A program made the position numbers and the translations under genes. Under the pieces are notes generated by a model, which did not search any database, was not told where the DNA came from, and worked only from the letters and a program-made list of their open reading frames with translations. From Pilaira anomala (Eukaryota; Mucoromycota; Mucoromycetes; Mucorales; Mucoraceae), in the NCBI GenBank assembly GCA_025716855.1, contig JAIXMQ010000028.1, positions 186,001 to 250,000 on the forward strand: a stretch of 64,000 nt of DNA, read 5' to 3'. How positions within the stretch are numbered: position 1 is the stretch's first letter; each line of letters begins with the position of its first letter. Of this stretch, positions 34,430 through 46,199 are shown piece by piece.

Positions 34430-35339
34430 AAAAAAAAAAAGAAAAGAAAAAATGGAAAAAAAAGATGGAGTCGAAAAAAAAAAAAAAAAAAAAAGATAGA
34501 AATAAAAACCTGAGCTTAAAATATGATCCAACTATTAAGGGACAGTTAGTAAAATATATAAAGCCAATACAAAGGGGAGAAGGACATTACCACTACAGGT
34601 TGGCACTAATATGTATAAAAATTAAAAGTAAACAGGATATAAGTATGTAAATATAAAGAGTGAGGAAAAAAAAAAAAAAATAATGTTTCCATAGATTTTT
34701 TTATTTTATTTAAAATTTATTTATTCAAGTCACACATACGCGGAGAGAAGGAACAAGCATGAAAACACCTTGAATTTTGGAAAGCGTTTGTTTCGTGGGG
34801 AGACAATGAGAAAAGACCCGAAAGAAAATGGTATGTACAACTCGCCAGAATGATTTAATGTGGGCAGAGAGTGGAACCGTATGGTGGCATCAGCAGTGAC
34901 TTGATAATAATGGTCACGAATGATGGTTCTGTCATGGTGTAGCCACCCGCGAGTTCAATTGGGAGATCTCTTTAAAACCAGTTGACATAGACGAAGAGGA
35001 TATAAAACACAAAGGTTCCAAAAGCAGTCCATCACGAATCAGAGGCCATTTTGATGAAGCGGGGTTCAGAGACTACGTTTTACCTTGCACCATTGTAACC
35101 TGAATAAGTTTTATCACAATTAATGTTTTGAATAATATAATATAGTTGGAAAGCAATTTAAGTTACCAGTTCACGTAATAAAGTCTTGATTATCTTAAAA
35201 TAATCAGGCCAGCCAATCTTCAGCAACCATGAGGGAGCCACCAGGGGGAGGGGGGGACTTTAGGAAAGAGAGAGATGTTCTTTTTTTTTTTTTTTTTTTT
35301 TTCTTGTAACAACCAGTATTATTATGTACGATGTATTGA
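34430..35339. other. Intergenic region, no gene recognised
   Basis: Holds several A-runs (34430-34500, 34663-34680), a T-run (35280-35302) and, from about 34740 to 35100, a patch that looks less AT-rich but has no long frame. It may be an old transposon remnant. It separates the fucosyltransferase start from the proline-rich gene end. Confidence 0.4.
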
Positions 35340-36216
35340 CTAATAATAAATGTATTTAGAAGTCATACAATCGTACATAATAATGTCACCTTCCCCATCA
35401 ATCAAATACAATGAAGATGGGTCAGTAATCATGAGAGAAGTAAAACCATTAATAAGTTCATCCACTCCTCCATAATCATTACAAATTAATGGCATACATT
35501 CAATCATTCTTACGTCTCCATCCGCATCGTATGAGACCGATGGTTCAGGTGATGCTACTGGTTCGGGTGGCAGTGATAATGCTACTCGTGGTGATGATGG
35601 TGGCGGTGATGATGGTACTTGTGATGGCGGTGAAGGTGATGATGGTGGCGGTGAAGGTGAAGCGGGTGGAGGTGAAGGTGATGGTGGCGGCGGTGAAGGT
35701 GAGGCAGGAGGTGGTGAGGAGGATGAGGGTGAAGCGGGCGGTGGTGATGGTGACGCCACCGGGGATAATGGTGGCGATGGTGAGGTAGGCGGTGGAGAAG
35801 GAGGTGGCGAGGAGGTTGGTGGTGTGGTTGGTTGTGGGGGTGGAACAAGCGTGATCAAATCGCCCTCCACCCAATCTTCTTCATTGTTGAAGAAATCTTC
35901 ATCGTCGTCCGCATCACCCTCGTTGAAAAACGCAGCCTGTCTGGTGAGGGTAGGAGGAGGAAGACAGGCTGCATATGATGACGGAGTTGGAGAGGCCGGA
36001 GGAGGAAGAGTTGGCACTGGAGGTGAAGGAGAACGAGAAGAAGGAGAAGGAGAAGATGATGCCATTTTGCGGCGTTTGTCATTGAAAAAGAGGTCATTAC
36101 CTCTTTTTCTTTTACCTAAAAATAAAAAATAAAAAAAAAGATGAGTTATCAAACCTTGTTTTAACGGAGAGTGCATTATTACCTAAGGCATTAATGGTGT
36201 GATTGCTTGTTGACAT
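35340..36216 (-). CDS. Proline/serine-rich, likely disordered protein
   Basis: Two exons, 36216-36183 (MSTSNHTINALG, last codon split) and 36115-35340, with a 67-base intron; 269 residues. A short basic segment KRKRGN...NDKRRK near residue 13 could be a nuclear signal. A conserved-looking piece follows (PPTLTRQAAFFNE, then acidic DADDDEDFFNNEEDW). About 90 residues of SPSPPPAS-type repeats come next. The C-terminal part has two DGDVRMIE / GEGDIIMYD-like motifs. No known domain is recognised and no signal peptide is present. A damaged partial copy lies on the other strand at 41949-42260 and includes the intron. The repetitive DNA gives long shadow frames on both strands. Confidence 0.65.
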
Positions 36217-36229
36217 GTTGTTTAAAAGG

Positions 36230-36903
36230 TGTTTTCGGTATGTAAGAGTGAATAAAGCGTAATAACTAAAAGTAAAAAAAAAAATAATAATAATAATAAT
36301 AAAGGAAAAAAAAAATATAATAAAACGGTAAAGAAGAAAAAAAAAAGTAATCAAGTGAAAAAAAAAAACTTGTTTATATACACATTAAGTTGTTTACAAA
36401 AGATAAAAAATTGATGATTAATAAGTAAAAAAAAATTTCTTGTTTATATGACGCCAAGTCAATTACAAATGATAATGGGCTAAGAGGTTCTCACACTAGC
36501 TCATAAAAAAAAAAAGTACCATTTACGAGTTACGTATATTAGAAGTAAACACTTTGACATGTCATGTAACAAATTATAATTTACTGCCGAGTGTAACCAC
36601 TCTAACTACCCTCTTTTTTTTTCGAAAAACGTATATGAAGAAGCCTCTCTTCTCTGTAGTTAATCAACATGTTGTAAAAATATATTCATCACTTTGCTAA
36701 AGGTATAGATGGTAATATTTGTTATTTTCCAAGCAATATAAACACTTGTTCAAAAAAAAAAAAGTTTTTTTCCCATCCTACTTGATTGGGAAAGATAGCG
36801 TTATTAACAACATGTGATTACATAACAGCATGATTTAATTATATTGTTAATACTTCTTCACAGGTTGGCTGAAACCTGAGTATAAACTGACAAAAACCAA
36901 TCG

Positions 36904-36934
<31 letters not shown>

Positions 36935-37699
36935 CAGATTTGAAATAAATAATACATAAAAACAAATATAAACTTCAATATAACATGCTTATTATCAAGC
37001 ATATAAAGAAAATTAGATGTATTCTTTATTTTATTTTTCTATAAAGAAGCTCGTTTGTCTTAATGAGCCTGTCAAAATAATTGACAACAATCTTCTATTC
37101 GTGTCACAGAAAAAAGATTATTTATTTTTATATAGATGTGTGTGCATATTTATTTGTATGTATATTTTATTTAAATGAAAGTAAGAGGAAGTCTGCACAG
37201 AAACGAAAGCCATGGAGAAAAATATTTTTTATACATTACTTCACGTCTGAATGCTTGAATGAAATTTGTATATAATAAAACTTGAAGTCGTGAACGAGAG
37301 ACGATAAGACTAGCACAGGTCATTGATCTTGCTTTTTTTGAACAGGTGAATAGGAGGAAAGACAAGTTTGAAAAGAGCAAGTTCGAAATTGAAACATATT
37401 GCTGACAATCCATACAGCCATTATCAATTGATGCCAGTAAAGACGTTGTTAGACTATTGTCTTATTATCGTTATTTTTAGTCTCCCATAAAGATAGATGC
37501 ATTAATACGTATCACATGATGACGTTTCAAAATCCAAATTAACACAATCAATCAGTTGCTGACGCGTTTTTACTTCTTTTATAAACAATATGGGTATTTT
37601 TTTTATGACTTATTTTAGATTGTATCTTTGGATTGCCTTATTAAGAATCACCCACTTAATTTGGACAATTGTTATGATTATCAAATAAGCTAGCTTCTC
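36230..37699. other. Intergenic region, no gene recognised
   Basis: Very AT-rich, with an (AAT)n stretch (36284-36300), a 29-base A-run at 36906-36934 and scattered short frames without motifs. It borders the piggyBac remnant, so part of it may be element 3' flank. Confidence 0.4.
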
Positions 37700-39420
37700 T
37701 TTTGCCAACTTCTATGAGATGCAGGTTAAAACAGCTTTGACATAAAGGCAAGTCGGTATTACAAGAGCAGATCTCTGCACTCTGGTATGAATTACACCCT
37801 TTTCACTACACTTTCGACATACAGGTCTTCTTCTTTTCAAGTCATCCTTGCTTCTTAAAGGCATATAGTCATGCACTCTATCACTTCTTAAAACCCCATA
37901 TAGGTTTCCTGAAACAGAATCACCCAAGTTTTCGTAATACTTTAGCAATTGATACGCCAAAGTATCTTTAAACTGTGTATGGCCCATCGTTTTACCATTA
38001 ACAGTAAATATCTTGTATGAATTGAACGCATTTTTTTCACAGACATCAAGGATAAATCCCAAAAATCGCATCTCCCACTTTTCCTTAGAGATTATATCAC
38101 AATAATAAAAGATTTTATCCCTATTAATTGCTATTTATATCAACTGAACCTAAAATAAAAAAAAATAAAAAAAAAACTTACTTTCGCCGTTACTATCTGT
38201 CACTTGCATTTAAGAAAAAAGCCCAAGCTCAGTTAACAATACCGTCATATCTGGCTATCTAAGCCTAGCATCGGCAATAAGCGTTCTTCCTGAGGAGATC
38301 CAAAGTTTCACTAATTTTTTGACTGTAGCCAAAAGATGATGCATACCAGGCTCATTATCACACTCTTTAGCACATGGATCACTAACAGTATCTAAACGAA
38401 GGGAACACTTGGTGTGATAATCCACGAGAAGCTTAAATTCTTGTGCAATTGAATTAGGTTTGCGTAAAGTCTTTCTAAGGTTGGGAATTCCTAAACCTAG
38501 CCACTGGTTCATCGTTTTATCAATTATCAGATATGTACCAGGTGTTAAACAGGTTGCAATATGCTCGTTGAATGCATCGAGTGTTACTTTTATTTGATAT
38601 AATGAATTCGCTATCACGCTTCTCAATTGACTTTAATTCAAAGTATGCATATGTACGCATGATATTATTAAATCTTTCCTGTGACATGTAATTACTGAAA
38701 TCGATCGTAAGCCTAAAATGACTATTTCTAGCATGTCGCCAATACGCATTCCTATCATCATGTTTTACAACTGTCATCACTGTAAGGAGATACATCCGCA
38801 TCAAATACTCAGAAAATGTTAAATTCGTTCATGAACTTATCGTGTTTTCAGCATTAACATTGATATTATTGATAATAACGTGAAGGTGTTCCAAAGGTAA
38901 AAAGAACATAAAGTAATCCACAGGAGAACAATATTTTGCATTCACTAAATGTAGCTTAAATTTTTCGGATTTATAACCTCCCTCTTCTTGAAGACCGTTA
39001 TCTACCAAGACTTCTTCAGCTGCCGATCCATCAGCAGTAACTACCTCTTCTTCTGCTATCTCGTCTTTGCTGTCTCCAAGTTGATCTGGCCACTATTAGT
39101 ATTGTCAGAGGTGCTATTAGTATCTTTGTTTTCGGACTCCAAGTACTCAAGGCAAATTGATCTGATTAGTATAGGGATTGCATGTACTTTGTCCAAGATA
39201 ACCTAATAGCCAGCTTCACCATTGATTTCAGCTCGTTTGACATTTTTCCTTTGAAGCTAAGACGAGTATATCTTAAGTCGTACTTCTGCTTCAAGACTTC
39301 TGCTTCAAGACTTCTCTTACCTCCTTGTCCTTTATGAAACGTAAACTTACAGAAACACCAACATTGACGTCGAGGTTAAAATTAGCACGTAGCATTTTTA
39401 GTTTTAACTTTTAAACAAGA
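37700..39420 (-). mobile_element. piggyBac-like transposase remnant
   Basis: Read on the minus strand, the pieces follow the order of a piggyBac (DDE_Tnp_1_7) transposase. An N-terminal part (NFNLDVNVGVSVSLRFIKDK near 39400) is followed by FKLHLVNAKYCSPVDYFMFF (about 38950). Then come HFRLTIDFSNYMSQERFNNI, the catalytic core beginning YLIIDKTMNQWLGLGIPNLR (about 38540), WISSGRTLIADARLR, EMRFLGFILDVCEKNAFNSY, and a C-terminal cysteine region with RRPVCRKCSEKGV (about 37830-37700). Several stops and frameshifts separate the pieces. The C-terminal zinc region lacks its expected last cysteines. It is an inactive copy. Confidence 0.8.
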
Positions 39421-41029
39421 TTAAAGTTAAAAAAAAAAAATAGAACTGTATGCACACATATTTCCATAAATAAATAACACCTGCTTACATGGATACACTT
39501 AAGAGGACGTTCGTTTTTTCTACATGAGTTTTTAAATAAACAATTACTTTCAGAACAAGATAAAAACTTTTAAGAATAAGACAAAGACACAAGTTTTATA
39601 GTTTAAAGATATATTTTTATTTAATATTAAGTATGTCAATTTTGGCTTCAAAGTAATATACTTTTACTGACAGGAGTAACCACGAGAAGGTAAAGACATA
39701 TCTACTCCCAAAAATGAAAAAAAGCCCCCAGACCCCGAATGATACATCATTAAAATGTACCATATTGTTCTCCCACTCAACTCTCAAGCAACATAATAAA
39801 AGAATAATGACCCCTACTGATCAGGAAGTCCTAACGTTTTTTTCCCAAGATACATAATTACACTTTCAGCCAAACATCCCGATTCAACCCCCGGGAAGTA
39901 TCATCAGTAGATTGGAAAGAGACGCAGAGGACACAACCACCATAATAATTACCCTCAGACCCCAAGATGAGAAGCATCTGTACGACCCACAGAAGATGTA
40001 TTAGAATGCATCACCCACTCATATCCCAAGCTACTACCCTACACTCGTAAGAATGTAAGATGCGTACTCTCACGTTAGGCTTCCCTTCAGTCCCACATCT
40101 CAAAAAAAAAAGATACGTAACCACACGTTACATTCACAACGACCAAACTACACTGAAAGAAGAGTTTCGTCAGCAAAATGTATTAAAATGCATCTTTTCT
40201 TTTCTTTTTTTTTTTTACTTACGGCAGAATTCAAGATATTATAATGTAAAAAGTATCAATTTTTTTAAAATGTGAACAGAGGTAAAGAAAGAGTAAGTGG
40301 TGGGAACCTATCGTTTTATAATTTTTTTTTTTTAGCTCCATAAATTAAGCCAATAAGAAAGCATAGAATCCCGTAGAAGAAAATGAGTCATCCAATCATA
40401 TCTTAACACTGCCTAAGAAGTATTTTATTTGCATAAACAAGTATTGGGAAAATATAGACATGAATTTTGTAGTAACATGTATAAATAAGAAACGCAAGAC
40501 AATATAAAAACTTCTGAAAAAACATACATTTAAAATTAGTTATAAGTTATAGTTGCTTAGTTTGGAAAAAGTAAAAAAAAAAAAAAAAAAAGTAGATATT
40601 GTTTATATTTATGATACCAATCCAATAAAAATGTCATGATATAACTTTCTATGTGGATTCAAAACAAAAGTTGACTCAATTGAAGTATACCATTATTTTA
40701 ATTTGCAAGGGAATAGATATGTAGCTACATCTTGCAGTACATTTGTTTTTTTTTATTTGAAAAAAAATCGAACATGATTTCCTGTTTACAACAACTTTTT
40801 TTTTTATCTTAGTAAAGAGCTTATTATGTAATATTGTTGTCATGACATAGATATTTTAACCGATTATCTGTATAACTATGTGTTTTTTTTTACCATGAGA
40901 CATATTCATATTTTATTTTGATATATACGCCTTTTCAATCCTTGAGAAAAAAGTAACAAAAGAAAAAAAAAGTCGCAAGTGACATTTACAGAGGCAGATG
41001 AAAAGGCTTATATTTTAAAGTAAAACTAA
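39421..41029. other. Region without a recognisable gene
   Basis: Between about 39660 and 40110 the sequence is noticeably C-rich on the plus strand, with repeated words like cccactcatatcccaagc and cccactcaactctcaagc, which suggests an old duplicated element. After 40200 it is AT-rich. No coding sequence was recognised. Confidence 0.35.
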
Positions 41030-41526
41030 CCTATTCCAATTATCCCATTGGATTCCTGAATTAGCAACAAAAGAATACGTGTATGATCTAGAATCAACTC
41101 TATGTAAAGTAAAAGAAGGCGTGATTGTATTTCATGGAGTCATTAAATTATTAAAGAGTATCTCTCATCAAGATTTACTGTAAATACAACAGGTTCTCAT
41201 ATCACTACGCTATGTACCTATCGCTCGATTAGGACAATTTGGTATACACGTTCTTAAACAACTGACTACAGGTGGCAAGGTAAATAGTGAAAAATAAAAT
41301 GTATATTTAAATGATTTTTTATATAAAGTTAGTTTTTGGTAAACCACATCCTGAAGGTTACTTGTTAGCAGCAATTGCAGATGATATGAAATGTAAAACT
41401 TGTACAACCAAACATACAATTAAACAGTTTAAAGAAGCATACTCCACTGTCATTATGGATCGTTTAAATACTGTTCGTATTAAGAGACAAGAGGATGGTA
41501 CGTATTTAACTATTCTTGATCATTAG
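41030..41526 (+). pseudogene. Broken gene of unknown family
   Basis: Plus-strand frame reads WIPELATKEYVYDLESTLCK and VIVFHGVIKLLKSISHQDLL, then meets TAA at about 41181, and continues in the same frame IQQVLISLRYVPIARLGQFG to LKQLTTGGK. After a probable intron (gtaaat...) comes LVFGKPHPEGYLLAAIADDM and then KCKTCTTKHTIKQFKEAYST. The text looks like genuine protein on both sides of the stop, and the last exon ends properly at 41526. The N terminus is not found. I cannot name the family. It is either a pseudogene or a gene with an unrecognised intron around the stop. Confidence 0.4.
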
Positions 41527-41780
41527 AAACTGTCATGTAACATGATAATTCTGACACTCTTTCTCTGTTTAAAAACTCTAAATTGGGATTATTCATCTAA
41601 AAATAGTTACGTCTACCTGTATAAAAGGTTTTATTACAGTTTTTTTTCACTTACTTTTTCTTCCTTACCGCTTTAATACTTTATTTTTTAACGTTGATTT
41701 TATTATGTTTAATTCAATCTACTTACACACCAAGAGCCTCTCTCTTAACAACATGACAGCAACAGTCAATCACACCTTTA

Positions 41781-41945
41781 CAGTACTCGCTCTATTTAAG
41801 ATCGTTCGATTTAAGACCGTTTCCGATTTAAGGCCGCAATTTTCTGAAATTTTTGGCCATATTTAATTTTCTCAAGTTATGTTACGATTTAAGGCCACAA
41901 AAGCCTGAATTTTTTTTTTTTCAGCCTTAAATAAAGTGGGTACGG
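41781..41945. mobile_element. pogo/Tc1-like MITE, copy 3 (165 bp)
   Basis: Ends cagtactcgctctatttaag and ccttaaataaagtgggtacg, flanked by TA (41779-41780 and 41946-41947). The interior matches copy 1 closely (ttcgatttaagaccgtttcc, ggccgcaattttctgaaat). It sits directly beside the captured gene fragment at 41949. Confidence 0.82.
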
Positions 41946-41948
41946 TAA

Positions 41949-42260
41949 TTCCTTAGGTAATAATACATCTTCCGTTAAAACAAGGTTTGATAACTCATCT
42001 TTTATTTTTAGGTAAAAGAAAAAGAGGTAATGACCTCTTTTTCAATGAAAAACGCCGCAAAATGGCATCATCTTCTCCTTCTCCTTCTTATCGTTCTCCT
42101 CTATCTCAGTGCCAACTCTTCCTCTTCCGGCCTCTCCAACTCCGTCATCATATGTAGCCTGTCTTCCTCCTCCTACCCTAACCAGACAGGCTGCATTTTT
42201 CAATGAGGATGATGCAGGCGACGATAAAGATTTCTTCAACAATGAAGAATATTGAGTGGA
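41949..42260 (+). pseudogene. Partial, intron-containing copy of the proline-rich gene at 35340-36216
   Basis: The words cgttaaaacaaggtttgata, ggtaaaagaaaaagaggtaa and atggcatcatcttctccttc repeat the end of exon 1, the whole intron and the 5' part of exon 2 of the proline-rich gene, in the opposite orientation. Similarity stops at about 42260, where the source continues with the acidic segment and the SPSPPP repeats. Small deletions and a TGA after NNEEY break the frame. Because the intron is retained, this is a DNA-level duplication, not a processed copy. Confidence 0.85.
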
Positions 42261-42404
42261 GGGATGCTTTATTCCATTGATTACCCCACCCTGTGGTATC
42301 GCTTCTTTTCTTCAAGAGATTGGACATCTTTTCAAGCTTGAATCTATGGAAACATTTTCAAGTATCCTCATAAATTTCATTCATATACTGGGTGAATGCT
42401 ACTT

Positions 42405-42790
42405 ATGGACAATCAGTCCTTAATGAGAAAGACTTTGGGTTGATTTATTAAGTAAAATAAAATATTTAGAGCCCTTTTAAATTAAAATAATAGTCATCTT
42501 TTTATATCTTGAATGTCCTGACAAGTTGTATTTGAATAAGGACCATTTTTTTTATGGGGTTGAATAAGTACGTTCTACTCTTTCTTTCGAGTTGATCATA
42601 TTTAATCGTAGATCCTATCTACCCGATTGAATAACTAACAAGCTACATATACCATTCCTGACCAAAGAGCACCCTGTAAACTTTTACATGGTTGTTATTA
42701 ATCTGGATTCCTTTGTTACAGATTTCATTGGTAAACGCGCATACTTTTAAATTGACAAGAACTATTTTTTTATCATAGGTACGGCCTGAT
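42405..42790 (-). mobile_element. LINE 3'-end fragment, third copy
   Basis: Same family and orientation as 9440-9840. Shared words include ggacaatcagt..taatgaga, gttgatttattaagtaaaat, aagtacgttctactctttc and tttcattggtaaacgcgcat. Only the 3' UTR-like part and the very end of the RT region remain. Confidence 0.75.
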
Positions 42791-43119
42791 CAGTCTTTCT
42801 ATTCTTAGATTGATATTATGTTTTCCTAGCTTTGGTATTGAATTGACAGTTTTTGGGATAATCTTATTCCAACAATGTCATTTTTTTATTTTTTGTTTAT
42901 AGGTTATATAATATTACTACGTATTTAATATTGATAGATAAATAATGTGTTTTTGCTAGTAATACATAGCCTTTCTTATCCCAACACAAGGTAGCTAAGC
43001 TTGTATCGAGACTGTTACCACAGTAAATATATCTCTATTAAATATGAATTGAGTATGTATTGATTTTATTTTGTTTTGTTTCATTCTCAATTTTATTTGG
43101 CTTTTTACCATTGATCTTA

Positions 43120-43530
43120 TTTTACGTCAATTTGTATATGCACTTGAATATAGAATATTTCCTTTGGTTCGAGATATTGGTGATAATATACAATGTTAAA
43201 CATGTATATTAGTATGAAGATATACCAGATTTTTATTATAATGTTTAGCTTATAACCCTGATCTACTTATATATTTATAAGTAGAGATGATGCAAATACG
43301 ACACAATCTTTTATGAAACTGAGGACGGTTACCTTTGCATATTGTTGGGTTTATAAATGGTTCATCAATGCAGATCACTAGTCCTATAATAGACCAAGGA
43401 ATTAACTCCAGTGGTCATACTCGTAATCATCAACTAAAATTCAATTTACTGTCATTCCTGATGGCATTGCAGCAAGTTTATTTGGATCTTACTACGGGAT
43501 AATCCATGACAAAAAACTTGCAACTTTATA
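43120..43530 (+). mobile_element. PIF/Harbinger-like transposase fragment (DDE_Tnp_4)
   Basis: At about 43345-43445 the plus strand reads VGFINGSSMQITSPIIDQGI then NSSGHTRNHQLKF. After a one-base shift it continues FTVIPDGIAASLFGSYYGII and HDKKLATLYS. This is the first and second Asp region of Harbinger transposases (FIDGT...RP...Q...Y-x-G-H...KFQ...PDG-x(4)-FGP-x-x-G-x-x-HD). Several stops upstream show decay. A 9-bp palindrome (ctacttata...tataagtag) lies at 43263-43284. Confidence 0.65.
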
Positions 43531-43848
43531 GCATTTCATTAAATAAAATACATGTAGTTATATTCTTGTTTTTTTAAGCCTTTTGGTTTGTTTTTTGTGT
43601 GTTCTGAGCCAATTGTAACGTAATGGTGTTTCCGTTTACTTCAAAATGATTATCCCAATAAGTCAAATGTTAACACGCATATTGAAATCCTCATGATTTT
43701 TTAAAATCCGAATTTTCCAGTGGGTACAGTGTATATACCTGTTTCTCGAAAGACACCATTTTCGATAAGCTTATAATTATTTAATTGGCCGACTTTTTCT
43801 TTTCTTTTTTATTTTCTTGGAACTTATTCACAAAGAAACATTCTAATA

Positions 43849-44474
43849 ATGAAGTTAGATTCTACACCATTAATACAAGATGCAGAAATTCCTCTTAGTC
43901 CCGGAGAGCTTGAAGTAATATAAAAAACAATGTTTTATATAAGTAGAAGAATTACAACTTATTTTTTTTTCAGGTACTTCGACGACAATACATTAAAGAA
44001 GGAGAATATGTTACTATTCAAACTAAATTCAATTATGCTTGGGGACTTGTAAAGTCTTCAAAAAATGAGAATGTTGAACTCGGTATTAAATTGCTTACAG
44101 GTAAGTTTTAAACAAATCGTTGTTAATTACGAATATTGTAGTAACTTTTATATATAGAAATTTATACAGATGCACCTGAAAGAAGAAGAGAATGTTTGTA
44201 TTTTCTTGCTATTGGAAACTTTAAAATCAAAAATTTCTCGGAAGCAAGAAGATTTAATGATCAATTATTAAAGCTGGAACCTCGTAACGATCAAGCAATA
44301 ACTTTAAAGCAAATGATTGATGAAAAGGTGTCTACAGGTAAGAGTAGAATAATATAGCAAATGTATGTGTATACTTATACTATAGCAGAGGGTGTAATTG
44401 GATTAGCTATTGTCAGCGGTGTTGTTGCTGTTGGTGCAGCTCTAGTTGCCGCAGTTGTAAAGCGTTCTAAATAA
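43849..44474 (+). CDS. FIS1: Mitochondrial fission protein FIS1
   Basis: Four exons (43849-43914, 43974-44100, 44158-44337, 44389-44474) give 152 residues, the usual family length. FIS1 is a tail-anchored outer-membrane adaptor of mitochondrial and peroxisomal division. It shows the TPR-like bundle: [60 protein letters not shown], and [18 protein letters not shown] with LEPRNDQA. The C-terminal anchor is [20 protein letters not shown], followed by the short basic tail KRSK expected for mitochondrial targeting. All splice phases agree. It is the first of four plus-strand genes in a row. Confidence 0.96.
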
Positions 44475-44759
44475 ATAGTTTGTAAATCGAAAATTAAATA
44501 AAATACAACATACACACACATACACAAGAGTGACTTTTTTATTAAGCACATTTTTTTTTTCTTTGTCTCTCTTTGTATTCTCATAAGTTTTCTTTCTTTT
44601 CCCAACTAAAATTACTATTTTTTTTTTCTTACTGCTGTCTGTGGTATTTGGAAGGTTTATTCTTTTTTGATAACCGTGCGCGTGTAGTATAAAAAATTCA
44701 ACAAGAGAAAATAAAAAACTCTATTTATTTTTATTTTTCTCAAAAAAAAAAAAAAAAAG

Positions 44760-46078
44760 ATGCTTGACAGTCAATGTAGTACACCTGCCACACCAGAAGA
44801 TGGCAAGTCTTTAAAGCGTTCTTTAGAAAAGCACAACAAGATGGAAAAAACTAGTCTGATTGAAGCGCAAAAGAGAAAAAAGATAAATCGGTTTAGTTCA
44901 ACTAATCAACAACCAAGGTGGCATAATCAAGCTTACATGTTATTTTTGGCACTTCGACAACACAATGAGAAAACTATGGCACGCACTGACCTTATAAGAT
45001 CTGCATTAGCTATTGATAAAAGAATTAGTGAAGAAAGACTAGTACCAAAAGTATTTCGAGGAAAGGTAAAACAATGAAGTTTATTTTATTGATTTGTGAT
45101 GAGTGAAAAAAAAAAAGAAATAAAAAAAATAACAAAAGTTTTATATAGACACCAATGAACTCTGCTTCAGCTATTTTAACTAATAATAGCGATCGGTACT
45201 TTATACCTTTCAAACCAGATGGAAGTAAGTCAATGCATTTTAGATTATCATTTGAACCAGGAAACTTTGAAGGTGCTTTCAAAGAATATGTCCAGTGGCA
45301 AGATAATTTAGTTCAAAATGATTGGCCGTATTGCTTTGGTGCAAAGACACAAGAAAGTATAATACAAGAATATCCAACCGAATTTGATGAATTTATTGCA
45401 AAACGTAAAAGAGCAAGGTATGAAGCCGCAGAATCGACAATAGAGAGCAAGTTGATAATAAGAGAGAAAGTGGATACGACAGATATTCCAAAGAGATGGG
45501 AAGATATCTTGTCATTAAAAAAATCAACAGTTTCTGCTAATGATAACTATAGCTATTATAATAATAATAATTATTATGGTTTATTTGCTAGTCGTCAATT
45601 ACCAAAGGATACACCGTTAGGATTTTATTTTGGTGTACCAATGACAGAAGATGAATTTGATTCAATGAAAGATGGTGTTGGGCAAGCATCAGATTATAGT
45701 TATATGTATCGTAAAACAGTGATAGATCCAACGGATGAAAATGGTAGAATATACTACTTTAATGGTGGCCCACTATGTCCATTTCATTATATCAAAGAAA
45801 CCTCAATACCTGAAAAAGTGAATGTTGTGTTTTATGAAGGAAATCATATCAATCAAATCATTTGTTGGACTAAAAAAGATATTTCACCGGGTGATGAATT
45901 ATTTTCTTATTATCAAAATAATAACTGTGTATCTTCTTTGGTTTCTCATTTACCTCCTATTAAATCACATCAGAAATCAACTACGACTACTACTTCTACA
46001 ACTACTTCTAACGATGAATATTGGAAAAAGGAACCCTCTATATCTTCCATGTTAAACGCAACTATTCCTATTCAATAG
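44760..46078 (+). CDS. SET-like domain protein, fungal
   Basis: Two exons (44760-45065 and 45149-46078) give 411 residues. The N-terminal region is basic (QKRKKINRF) followed by a WHNQAYMLFLALRQHN helix that may be a small DNA- or protein-binding domain. From about residue 240, YYGLFASRQLPKDTPLGFYF, then YSYMYRKTVID, NVVFYEGNHINQIICWTKKD and ISPGDELFSYY follow the strand order of SET/PR-SET domains (start GLFA, end PGDEL-x-x-YY). The usual catalytic NHSC motif is not clear, so methyltransferase activity is doubtful. The C terminus is Thr/Ser-rich. Family call is moderate; substrate is unknown. Confidence 0.65.
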
Positions 46079-46095
46079 TTATTTCTTAAATTATT

Positions 46096-46131
<36 letters not shown>

Positions 46132-46199
46132 TCAAAATAAATATGGAAAAAAAAAGCAGTCTATCATATGTTTTCTTCTTCTATTGCAAACTATTCACC

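Noticed and set aside
35489..36132. Long open frames on the plus strand and other minus frames opposite the proline-rich gene
   Set aside because: They are shadows of a repetitive SPSPPP coding sequence; translations are low-complexity (Val/Met or His-rich) and have no splice or start support.
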